Source: Oscillospiraceae bacterium (lineage in GTDB: Bacteria > Bacillota > Clostridia > Oscillospirales > Acutalibacteraceae). From it: a stretch of DNA of 8,741 nt. This document shows positions 1-6,257 of this stretch, one piece after another. Location: contig JAQXMV010000129.1 of assembly GCA_029013165.1 (NCBI GenBank), forward strand, positions 1 through 8,741, written 5' to 3'. A program made the translations under genes and the position numbers. The stretch's first letter is position 1. Each line of letters opens with the position of its first letter. Under the pieces are notes generated by a model that was not told the origin of the DNA, ran no database searches, and saw only the letters and a list, made by a program, of their open reading frames with translations.

Positions 1-123
1 ACTATGAAAAAACGAAATTCTGAGGGAAAAACTCTCCTTAGAAGAATTCAGATTGCATAACAGACCGTTTACACAATGTAGGCGGCGCAACTCTTTTCCC
101 CTCATTTTTTCCTCTGAAACATC
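1..123. other. Upstream non-coding region of the GH16 gene
   Basis: No gene can be supported here. The only structure I see is a weak inverted repeat, TTCTGAGG at 18-25 and CCTTAGAA at 36-43, which pairs over 8 bp with one G-T wobble and a 10-base loop. No T-run follows it, so it is not a convincing terminator. The stretch from about 90 to 120 is rich in C and T on the plus strand. Confidence 0.4.
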
Positions 124-152
124 TTGACGGACGAGGAAACAACCGATACAAT
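124..152 (+). promoter_or_regulatory. Sigma-A-type promoter of the GH16 gene
   Basis: TTGACG (-35, 124-129) is followed by a 17-bp spacer and TACAAT (-10, 147-152). This is 10 of 12 matches to the vegetative consensus with ideal spacing. Transcription would begin near 159, giving a leader of about 25 nt that contains the ribosome binding site AAAGGAG at 168-174. Because the -35 box occupies the TTG at 124, that TTG is unlikely to be the translation start of the gene. Confidence 0.7.
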
Positions 153-183
153 GAAAGCAGAAACCCGAAAGGAGAAAATACCC

Positions 184-1080
184 ATGAAGATCATTAATTT
201 TTTTATTTCCGTGGTAGTGCTCATCTCTTCCCTGTTTCGGGTGGATCTGGGCTATGGAATGAACCCGACACAAAAGACCGTTGACCTGGAGGGATACGAG
301 CTGGTCTGGAGCGATGACTTTGAGGGCACAGAGCTTGACCGCAGCAAATGGAACGACAACCAGAATGTCGACACCCTGCATTGGGGCGCTGTTCGCAATG
401 GCGGCTATTGGCACAAGGATCTCATCAGCGTTTCCGACGGCAATCTTCATATTCGCACGAAATATCTGGACGAGGAAACGGCGGCGAAATACGGCGGCGA
501 TTACAAGGCAGGCTGGTACACCGGCTGTGTGACCACCTATCAATCCAATCCGGCCGACGAAAGTAATCCGGACACCTTCCTTTACGGATATTTTGAGACC
601 CGTTGTATTCTTCCCGCCGGCGAGGGACTGTGGTCGGCTTTCTGGATGATGAACAGCGGCGTCTATCAGGTGGACGGCAGCGGAAAAGACGGCACGGAAA
701 TTGATGTCTTTGAGAGCTTCGGCTATCCCGAGAGAGAGCGCATGACGAAAGACTGCGTTTCGGTCAATCTCCACTGGGACGGCTATGAAGAAGCCCATCA
801 GAGCTATCATGTAGGCCGGTATTATGCCGAGAATCCCTACACACAGTATAACACCTACGGCGTCAAATGGACGCCTGAGGAATATATTTTCTATATCAAC
901 GGCCATGAATGCGGCCGCAGCAGCAAAGGCGGCGTGGCGCAAAATCCCGAATATCTGATTCTATCCGTTGAAATTGCCGGCCAAAACGGTGAAGCCTTCG
1001 GCAGAGGAGACATCACAAAGAACACCGGCGATGTGGATTTCATCGTCGATTATGTCCGCGTTTATCAGCAAACTAAGTAA
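184..1080 (+). CDS. Glycoside hydrolase family 16 protein (endo-beta-glucanase-like), exported
   Basis: Predicted endo-acting retaining beta-glycanase of 298 residues. The catalytic signature E-I-D-V-F-E lies at residues 172-177: E172 is the expected nucleophile, E177 the acid/base and D174 the assisting aspartate. The ExDxxE spacing is the beta-bulge form seen in laminarinase- and agarase-type GH16 enzymes, not the ExDxE form of lichenases. Other family hallmarks are the GLWSAFWMM stretch (148-156), which lines the cleft, and the closing strand VDFIVDYVRVYQ. The N-terminus (MKIINFF then a hydrophobic run to about residue 18) is a signal peptide or membrane anchor; no lipobox cysteine is seen. 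I chose ATG 184 because AAAGGAG sits 9 nt upstream and the upstream TTG at 124 coincides with a -35 box. No carbohydrate-binding module, sorting signal or neighbouring sugar transporter is visible, so the substrate (laminarin, mixed-linkage glucan or other) is unknown. Confidence 0.88.
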   Translation: MKIINFFISVVVLISSLFRVDLGYGMNPTQKTVDLEGYELVWSDDFEGTELDRSKWNDNQNVDTLHWGAVRNGGYWHKDLISVSDGNLHIRTKYLDEETAAKYGGDYKAGWYTGCVTTYQSNPADESNPDTFLYGYFETRCILPAGEGLWSAFWMMNSGVYQVDGSGKDGTEIDVFESFGYPERERMTKDCVSVNLHWDGYEEAHQSYHVGRYYAENPYTQYNTYGVKWTPEEYIFYINGHECGRSSKGGVAQNPEYLILSVEIAGQNGEAFGRGDITKNTGDVDFIVDYVRVYQQTK

Positions 1081-1090
1081 TCCGAAAAGC

Positions 1091-1130
1091 GGCAGCACCT
1101 TTCCCCGATCAGGGAAAGGTGCTGCCTTTT
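1091..1130. terminator. Bidirectional intrinsic terminator between convergent genes
   Basis: A perfect 15-bp stem (GGCAGCACCTTTCCC at 1091-1105, complement at 1112-1126) encloses the 6-base loop CGATCA. On the plus strand it is followed by TTTT (1127-1130) and serves the GH16 gene, which ends 11 nt before the stem. On the minus strand the stem is followed by GCTTTTC (complement of 1084-1090), so it can also end the convergent GyrI-like gene. The T-runs are short, but the stem is strong and GC-rich. Confidence 0.85.
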
Positions 1131-1139
1131 ATACTCTGA

Positions 1140-1616
1140 TCACTTTTTCCGAATGGGAATCCATATCTCGGAATGATAGTTTTCATCCTGCACGCCTTTC
1201 GGATATTTGTCCGGTGCGTCATACATTTCTACACAGTAGCCTGCGGCAAACTCATAGTCCCTGAGCGCCGGGAGCCATTCGGAAAAGATCCTGGTGTGCA
1301 CATTCTGAAACGCAACAGGCATCGGTCCGTCACAGGAAAAGACCGCCCAGGTAAAGGCCGGAATGGTCCTGGTGATGAAGCCCTCCGGGATCTCCGCCGC
1401 CGGATTATAGGGATCAGCAATGAGATATTCAAAGCTGTCGCGACCCATTTTTTCGTCAATATTGACGCCGAACATACCGCAGACATATTTGCCGTTGCCC
1501 TTTTGGAAATGCTCCTGCCAGAAGAGGGGGATCTCCTGCTTGCAGGTTTCGTAGCTGAATTTTTTCGACATGGCCAGCACCGTGAAGCTGTCTTTTTCCA
1601 CAATTTTGTAATCCAT
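1140..1616 (-). CDS. Stand-alone GyrI-like / AraC-type effector-binding domain protein
   Basis: A 158-residue cytoplasmic protein whose whole length is a GyrI-like (effector-binding, SRPBCC-related) domain. The hallmarks are IPAFTWAVFSCDGPMP (about 85-100), the helix RIFSEWLPAL (109-118), the EFAAGYCVEMYD strand region (122-133) and the C-terminal strand SEIWIPIRKK (149-158) with the conserved Glu150. In many regulators this domain follows an AraC- or MerR-type DNA-binding domain. None is present here, so DNA binding is not expected; family members of this kind bind small hydrophobic or drug-like ligands, or act like SbmC/GyrI. The chosen start, ATG at 1616-1614, has an AAAGGCGG ribosome site 7 nt upstream (complement of 1624-1631); a TTG six codons earlier overlaps that site and is less likely. 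No clear promoter is visible upstream. The gene converges on the GH16 gene and shares its terminator. A role linked to GH16 is not supported. Confidence 0.78.
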   Translation of the reverse strand: MDYKIVEKDSFTVLAMSKKFSYETCKQEIPLFWQEHFQKGNGKYVCGMFGVNIDEKMGRDSFEYLIADPYNPAAEIPEGFITRTIPAFTWAVFSCDGPMPVAFQNVHTRIFSEWLPALRDYEFAAGYCVEMYDAPDKYPKGVQDENYHSEIWIPIRKK

Positions 1617-1664
1617 CAGATAACCGCCTTTCAATGATATTTCCAGTTTCAGCGGCGCAAAGGT

Positions 1665-1892
1665 TTTGTGAAAGCGATTTCCGACAAGACAAAACGGGAA
1701 TTCGGCAACATAAAAGTTGTATTTGATATAAGCTGTGCCACTTTTTCAATCATTCTGTCGCTTTTATTCTTTGATATGAAGATTGTCGGCACACGCGAAG
1801 GTACCATTCTTTCCGCGGTTTTAACGGGATTTGTCATTAAATACTTTTCAAGGCTTTTAAAGAATAAGCTTGAGAGAATACTGGTAAAATAA
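1665..1892 (+). pseudogene. 5'-truncated YczE/YyaS/YitT-type membrane protein remnant
   Basis: The frame is open from a TGA at 1635-1637 to the TAA at 1890-1892. From about codon FVKAIS (1665) onward it resembles the C-terminal third of YczE/YyaS/YitT membrane proteins: FVKAISDKTKREFG, then IKVVFDISCATFSIILSLLF (one membrane segment), then the hallmark VGTREGTILSAVLTGFVIKYF and a basic tail. Family members are usually about 200-290 residues with several membrane segments. Here only about 75 residues remain, with no family-like sequence upstream and no ribosome site before the GTG at 1668. The intact terminator behind it fits a once-functional gene that lost its 5' end. The sequence is visibly more AT-rich than the DNA to its left. 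I infer a deletion or insertion junction between about 1635 and 1665. Family assignment is from remembered conserved motifs and is moderately sure. Confidence 0.6.
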
Positions 1893-1910
1893 AAGCTCTT
1901 GATAAGCCTT

Positions 1911-1960
1911 GTCATTGATAAAGAAACGGAATCGTTTTTTTATCAATGACTTGATTTTTT
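1911..1960 (+). terminator. Intrinsic terminator after the YitT-like remnant
   Basis: An 18-bp stem (GTCATTGATAAAGAAACG at 1911-1928 pairing with 1933-1950, one G-T wobble) encloses the tetraloop GAAT. It is followed by TTGATTTTTT (1951-1960), so it terminates rightward transcription. It begins 18 nt after the stop codon of the remnant. It lacks a T-run on the opposite strand, so leftward termination is less certain. Confidence 0.8.
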
Positions 1961-1976
1961 GTATATATTATACTAA

Positions 1977-2063
1977 TTTAAAGCGATAAATTCTACAGCG
2001 AGAAATGTCGATTTAATTGACTTTTAGGCGAAAAGGTGTTAAAATACACATATCCGCTTTAAA
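1977..2063. repeat. Inverted repeat pair flanking an intergenic promoter
   Basis: TTTAAAGCGATA at 1977-1988 is repeated in inverted orientation as TATCCGCTTTAAA at 2051-2063, identical except for one extra base. The pair encloses about 62 bp that contain the rightward promoter at 2017-2045. The right arm is also part of a short perfect palindrome, GCTTTAAAGC (2056-2065). It could be an operator pair, an RNA stem or the ends of a tiny element. No clean target-site duplication flanks it. Confidence 0.4.
2017..2045 (+). promoter_or_regulatory. Strong rightward promoter with no gene in front (antisense to the amidohydrolase)
   Basis: TTGACT (-35, 2017-2022), a 17-bp spacer, and TAAAAT (-10, 2040-2045) preceded by TG at 2037-2038, giving an extended -10. 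This is close to the vegetative consensus. Transcription would start near 2052, inside or next to the palindrome GCTTTAAAGC (2056-2065), and run antisense into the 3' end of the amidohydrolase gene. No plus-strand gene begins until 2935. It may make an antisense or small RNA, be a relic of a lost gene, or be a chance match. Confidence 0.5.
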
Positions 2064-2066
2064 GCA

Positions 2067-2867
2067 CTAAATTGTTCTTAGAATTTTCAGCGCGTTTTTG
2101 TAAAAAATCTTATCTTCATTCTCCTTTGAGAATCCGTAATCTTTTATGAAATCAATGAATTGCTTTTGGCTGCTCCACGGAGAATCGGTTGCAAAAAGGA
2201 TACGGTCAAAGCCGTGCTTTTCGATGATTTCTCTGCATTTTTCATGGTAGCGGTCCAATACAAATGACGTATCAAAATAGACAGGCTTGCCCGCAAGTTT
2301 TTCCATTACCTCGTCAGGCAAATCACAGCCTCCCATGTGAGCAAGAACGAGTTTGCCGTCAATGATTCCCTGCAGTTCATCGAGTACTTTCAAAACCATA
2401 TCGGGCGTACAGTGAACATCATCCCTATAACCTACATCCACACCCGCATGGGTTATTACCGTTAAATCACGCTTGGCGGCTTCGCGCAGAATTCTTATAT
2501 ATTTCGGGTCGTCGAAATACACACCCTGATAGTCGGGATGAATTTTCAGCCCGAACAAACCGTTTTCTTTGATTCGGTCAAGAATTTCTTCTATGTTATC
2601 ACAGTCGGGATGAATGGCTCCCGCATAAATAACGCCGTCCTTGCCATTGCATTCAAAGGACAAGCGGTTAATCGAATCAACCTGCTTGGGAGAGGTGGCA
2701 ACGGGAAGTACAACGCAGTAATCAATTCCCGCTTTTTTCATGGAAGCCTTTAAAGCAGAAAGCGTTCCCTCCCTGTATGGCTTTACCTTTCCTATCTCGG
2801 AAAGATATGCGATCGTTTGTGCCGCTATCTTATCAGGAAATGTATGGGTGTGAAAATCAATAATCAT
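2067..2867 (-). CDS. Metal-dependent amidohydrolase (Amidohydro_2 / COG2159 family)
   Basis: A 266-residue cytoplasmic TIM-barrel protein with the ligand set of the amidohydrolase superfamily: HxH on strand 1 (H6, H8), H140 (ITHAG), H177 (LAHMGG) and D228 (FATDSPW). H110 in GLKIHP is a further conserved position. Length is normal for a compact member. This subfamily includes hydrolases and also non-oxidative decarboxylases of aromatic acids (ACMSD and gamma-resorcylate decarboxylase type); the reaction cannot be read from the sequence. The ATG at 2867-2865 has AGGAG 8 nt upstream (complement of 2876-2880), and TATAAT is found on the minus strand at 2903-2898. It is transcribed divergently from the ligase-symporter-iorAB-paaK operon with 67 bp between start codons, which suggests, without proving, a shared regulatory region and related metabolism. 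No convincing terminator follows it directly. Confidence 0.85.
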   Translation of the reverse strand: MIIDFHTHTFPDKIAAQTIAYLSEIGKVKPYREGTLSALKASMKKAGIDYCVVLPVATSPKQVDSINRLSFECNGKDGVIYAGAIHPDCDNIEEILDRIKENGLFGLKIHPDYQGVYFDDPKYIRILREAAKRDLTVITHAGVDVGYRDDVHCTPDMVLKVLDELQGIIDGKLVLAHMGGCDLPDEVMEKLAGKPVYFDTSFVLDRYHEKCREIIEKHGFDRILFATDSPWSSQKQFIDFIKDYGFSKENEDKIFYKNALKILRTI

Positions 2868-2934
2868 TTTAAACGCTCCTAATTTTTTATCGGAGTTATT
2901 ATATCACAAAATACTATTTTTAAAAGGTGAAAAC
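2868..2934. promoter_or_regulatory. Divergent promoter region between amidohydrolase and acyl-CoA ligase operon
   Basis: For the minus-strand gene, a perfect TATAAT lies at 2903-2898 (complement), placing the start of transcription near 2890 and leaving a leader of about 23 nt; the matching -35 is poor (CTTTTA-like), which may mean an activator is needed. For the plus-strand operon I see only weak -10 candidates, such as TACTAT at 2912-2917, and no good -35. The region is very AT-rich (2881-2920). No clear dyad operator or riboswitch is visible; there is no room for one. Confidence 0.45.
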
Positions 2935-4569
2935 ATGACAATTGTAGATTTGTTAGAGAAAAACAGTAAAGAACTGTCCAACGAAATCGCATTGGTTGAA
3001 ATCAACCCGGAAATCCGGGACAGCAGAAGAATGACCTGGAGAGATTACGAGTTGGTCGAGTCGACAAGCCGTTCATATTACAGAACGGAGATAAGCTGGG
3101 TGGTGTTCAACGAAAAGGCAAACCGTTTTGCAAACGCTCTTATCGGACTTGGAATCGGCAAGGGCGACAAGGTTGCCGTTCTTCTTATGAACTGTCTTGA
3201 ATGGCTGCCGATTTACTTCGGCATTCTCAAGACCGGCGCTATGGCTGTTCCGCTTAACTTCCGTTACGCGGCTGACGAAATCAAGTACTGCGTTGAACTT
3301 TCCGAGTCGGATATGTTGGTTTTCGGCCCTGAATTCATCGGCAGAGTTGAGAAAATCGCAGATGAAATCAGCAACAACAGACTGTTAATCTATGTCGGCG
3401 ACGGCTGTCCTTCTTTTGCGGAAAGCTATTATAACCTTACCGCAGATTGCAGCAGTCTGAATCCCGGAATTCCTCTTACCGAAGACGATTATGCCGCCAT
3501 TTATTTTTCATCAGGCACCACGGGATTCCCCAAAGCCATTCTTCATAAGCACAGATCTTTGATTCATTCTTGCAGAGTTGAGCAGAATCATCATTCTCAA
3601 CAGCACGACGATGTGTTCCTTTGTATTCCTCCCCTTTACCATACGGGCGCAAAAATGCATTGGTTCGGTTCGCTTATCAGCGGTTCAAAGGCGGTTTTGC
3701 TCAAGGGCACAAAGCCTGAATTCATCTTAGACGCTGTTTCAAAAGAAAAGTGCAGTATTGTCTGGCTGTTGGTACCCTGGGCGCAGGATATTCTCAATGC
3801 TCTTGATTCAGGTAAACTCAAGTTGGAAAACTATGACCTTTCACATTGGCGGTTAATGCATATCGGCGCACAGCCCGTTCCTCAGAGTCTTATCAAGCAC
3901 TGGCTTGAATACTTTCCGAATCATCAGTACGATACGAACTACGGCTTATCCGAATCCATAGGCCCCGGTGCCGTACACCTCGGCGTTGAGAACATACATA
4001 AGGTCGGTGCAATTGGTGTTCCCGGCTACGGATGGCAAGTCAAGATCGTTGACGAAAACGGCAACGAGGTTTCCGGTCAGGATGTCGGCGAACTTTGCTT
4101 AAAGGGCGATGGTGTGATGGAATGTTACTACAACGACCCTGAAGCTACGGCTAACACCCTTAAAGACGGTTGGCTTTATACCGGCGATATGGCTATGAGG
4201 GATGAAGACGGTTTCATCTTCCTGGTTGACAGAAAGAAAGATGTGATTATCACAGGCGGCGAAAATCTTTATCCTGTTCAGATTGAAGATTTCATCAGAA
4301 CATTCAACAAAGTCAGTGATGTTGCCGTTATCGGTCTTCCGGATGAGCGACTCGGCGAAATTGCCGCTGCTATTATCAAAATAAAAGACGGCATGGAATC
4401 TTCGGAAGAAGAGATCAATGAATTCTGCCTGGATTTGCCGAGATATAAGCGTCCGCGCAAAATTATATTTGCAGATGTTCCGCGTAATCCTACAGGAAAA
4501 ATTGAAAAACCTCTGCTTCGTAAAATGTACGGTGCCGACCATCTGGTAGCAGACCAAAACGAACGCTGA
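2935..4569 (+). CDS. AMP-forming acyl-CoA synthetase (acid:CoA ligase)
   Basis: A 544-residue adenylate-forming enzyme that joins a carboxylic acid to CoA with ATP hydrolysed to AMP and pyrophosphate. The phosphate-binding motif is YFSSGTTGFPKA (190-201), and GWLYTGD (412-418) carries the ribose-binding Asp418. The hinge region is LVDRKKDVIITGGENLYP (430-447), and the C-terminal catalytic lysine is K522 in PRNPTGKIEK. Length is typical. The N-terminal region has about 20 extra residues (roughly 37-58) between MTWRDY and FNEKANRFANAL, which I take as a subfamily trait, not a frameshift, because the frame is clean on both sides. ATG 2935 follows AAGGTG by about 6 nt. It is the first gene of the operon with a symporter, iorAB and paaK. 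The acid substrate is not readable; an aryl-acetate, another aromatic acid or a branched-chain acid would fit the context. Confidence 0.87.
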   Translation: MTIVDLLEKNSKELSNEIALVEINPEIRDSRRMTWRDYELVESTSRSYYRTEISWVVFNEKANRFANALIGLGIGKGDKVAVLLMNCLEWLPIYFGILKTGAMAVPLNFRYAADEIKYCVELSESDMLVFGPEFIGRVEKIADEISNNRLLIYVGDGCPSFAESYYNLTADCSSLNPGIPLTEDDYAAIYFSSGTTGFPKAILHKHRSLIHSCRVEQNHHSQQHDDVFLCIPPLYHTGAKMHWFGSLISGSKAVLLKGTKPEFILDAVSKEKCSIVWLLVPWAQDILNALDSGKLKLENYDLSHWRLMHIGAQPVPQSLIKHWLEYFPNHQYDTNYGLSESIGPGAVHLGVENIHKVGAIGVPGYGWQVKIVDENGNEVSGQDVGELCLKGDGVMECYYNDPEATANTLKDGWLYTGDMAMRDEDGFIFLVDRKKDVIITGGENLYPVQIEDFIRTFNKVSDVAVIGLPDERLGEIAAAIIKIKDGMESSEEEINEFCLDLPRYKRPRKIIFADVPRNPTGKIEKPLLRKMYGADHLVADQNER

Positions 4570-4613
4570 GTTCATGAAAAAAATATTGAATTCTTTTTGG
4601 AGGGACTAATACT

Positions 4614-6221
4614 ATGAAACCCACTATGATTCTTACCTCTTGCTTGATTGTATGCTTCTTTGCATTGATGATTGGCATAGGTATCAGGTCAAGAAAACAC
4701 GCAACAGATGTCAACGGTTTCGTTCTGGGCTCCCGCACAGTCGGCCCTTGGCTGAGCGCCTTTGCTTTCGGCACATCCTATTTTTCAGCCGTTATTTTTG
4801 TCGGTTATGCAGGTCAGTTCGGTTGGAACTTCGGTTTGGCTTCCACTTGGATAGGTCTTGGCAACGCTTTCATCGGCTCACTTCTTGCCTGGAGCGTTCT
4901 CGGAAGACGAACAAGAATTATGACACAGCACCTCGGTTCAAAAACCATGCCCGACTTCTTCGGTGCAAGATATGAATCAAAGGGCTTGAAAGTTGCCGCA
5001 TCCATCATTACTTTCATTTTCTTGATTCCCTACACCGCATCATTGTTCAACGGTCTTTCCAGACTTTTCTCAATGGCATTTAACGGAATTGACTATTCGG
5101 TATGCGTCATTGTTATGTCTGTTCTGACAGGTATTTATGTTCTTATCGGCGGCTATATGGCTACTGCCATCAACGACTTTATTCAGGGTCTGATCATGCT
5201 CGGCGGTATTGTCGCTGTTATCCTTGCCGTACTCAAAGCAAACGGCGGTCTTCTTGAAGCGACACATTCGCTTGCCATGGTTGAAGGTGCGAAAGGTTGG
5301 GAGGGCGCAGGTGCTTTCTCATCATTCTTGGGACCCGATCCGTTATTCCTGCTCTTTGTCGTTATTCTTACTTCTCTCGGCACATGGGGACTTCCGCAGA
5401 TGGTCGGCAAATTCTATGCCATTAAGAATGAAGATTCCATCAAAAAAGGCACCATTATTTCAACCTTCTTCGCTATTGTTGTGGCCGGCGGATGCTATTT
5501 CCTCGGCGGCTTCGGCAGACTTTTCTCAGATGTAATCGAAATAGACGCCGCAACAGGCAAACCGGTTGAAGGCTTTGACTCCATTATTCCGACCATGCTT
5601 TCCACTCTCTCGCCTATTCTTATCGCAGTTGTTATTGTTCTGGTGCTTTCGGCATCCATGTCAACACTGTCTTCTCTTGTTCTGACAAGCGGTTCAACCG
5701 TTACGCTTGACCTGATTGCTCCGCTCAGTAAAAAAGAGATGTCGGAAAAGAAAAAGATGCTGATTATGAGAGCACTTATTGTTGTATTCATCACAATCTC
5801 TGCCTCCATTGCCATTTTCCAGGTTAACAGCAAGTCGGAAATGACTAAATATATTGCACAGATGATGGGTGTTTCATGGGGCGCACTTGCAGGTGCTTTC
5901 CTTGCTCCTTTCCTTTACGGTCTTTATTGGAAAAAGACAACAAAGGCTGCCGTTGTCGTTTCATTCATTTACGGCGTCGGACTTGAAATCATTCAGCTTT
6001 GTCTTTCATTCGGCTTATTCTCATTCAACAATGAATTCCTTTCGGGTGTATTGTTCAAGACTTCGCTTCATTCAGGCTCCTTTGCCATGGTCGGCGGACT
6101 GATTATTGTTCCGATTGTCAGCCTTCTTACACAGAAAACAAAGCCGAAAAAAGCCGATGAAATGTTTGAATGCTACAATGACACAAAAACAGTTGACATA
6201 ACAGACAGTCTTGGTAGATAA
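4614..6221 (+). CDS. Sodium:solute symporter family (SSS) permease
   Basis: A 535-residue multi-pass inner-membrane protein of the LeuT-fold sodium:solute symporter family, normal in length. Hallmarks are the first membrane segment at about 5-24, TMPDFFGARY (111-120) and GGYMATAINDFIQG (179-192). The segment SASMSTLSSL (346-355) has S350 and T351 at the position of the Na2-site Ser-Thr of PutP. About 12-14 hydrophobic segments follow one another, ending in a charged tail rich in Lys and Asp. The family carries proline, pantothenate, acetate, phenylacetate and other organic acids; the substrate cannot be assigned from motifs. Between two acid:CoA ligases and iorAB, uptake of an aryl or short organic acid is the simplest reading. 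ATG 4614 has a strong GGAGGG (4599-4604) 9 nt upstream, and the gene starts 44 nt after the ligase stop without a terminator between. Confidence 0.9.
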   Translation: MKPTMILTSCLIVCFFALMIGIGIRSRKHATDVNGFVLGSRTVGPWLSAFAFGTSYFSAVIFVGYAGQFGWNFGLASTWIGLGNAFIGSLLAWSVLGRRTRIMTQHLGSKTMPDFFGARYESKGLKVAASIITFIFLIPYTASLFNGLSRLFSMAFNGIDYSVCVIVMSVLTGIYVLIGGYMATAINDFIQGLIMLGGIVAVILAVLKANGGLLEATHSLAMVEGAKGWEGAGAFSSFLGPDPLFLLFVVILTSLGTWGLPQMVGKFYAIKNEDSIKKGTIISTFFAIVVAGGCYFLGGFGRLFSDVIEIDAATGKPVEGFDSIIPTMLSTLSPILIAVVIVLVLSASMSTLSSLVLTSGSTVTLDLIAPLSKKEMSEKKKMLIMRALIVVFITISASIAIFQVNSKSEMTKYIAQMMGVSWGALAGAFLAPFLYGLYWKKTTKAAVVVSFIYGVGLEIIQLCLSFGLFSFNNEFLSGVLFKTSLHSGSFAMVGGLIIVPIVSLLTQKTKPKKADEMFECYNDTKTVDITDSLGR

Positions 6222-6257
6222 TATAAGATAACTATAAAAACAAATAGGGTGATAAAT

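Noticed and set aside
18..43. Small inverted repeat near the left edge, considered as a terminator of an upstream gene.
   Set aside because: The stem is only 8 bp with a wobble pair and no T-run follows.
153..167. Possible catabolite-repression (cre) site, TGAAAGCAGAAACC, just downstream of the GH16 -10 box.
   Set aside because: It lacks the central CG and differs from the cre consensus at about three positions, so the match is too weak.
124..183. Extended N-terminus of the GH16 protein from TTG at 124, adding 20 residues.
   Set aside because: The TTG is the -35 box of a near-consensus promoter (TTGACG, 17 bp, TACAAT), the added residues are charged and spoil the signal peptide, and ATG 184 has a good ribosome site.
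1173..1637. Long open frame on the plus strand opposite the GyrI-like gene.
   Set aside because: It is the antisense shadow of a gene with clear family motifs; the translation shows no recognisable domain and no ribosome site.
4099..4575. Minus-strand open frame of about 158 codons opposite the 3' end of the acyl-CoA ligase.
   Set aside because: It lies antisense to the conserved C-terminal domain of the ligase and has no family resemblance or ribosome site.
4574..4609. Eleven-codon open frame (ATG at 4574, TAA at 4607) spanning the symporter ribosome site, considered as a leader peptide or small transporter partner.
   Set aside because: No ribosome site precedes it, it contains no regulatory codon run, no hairpin follows, and such short frames occur by chance.
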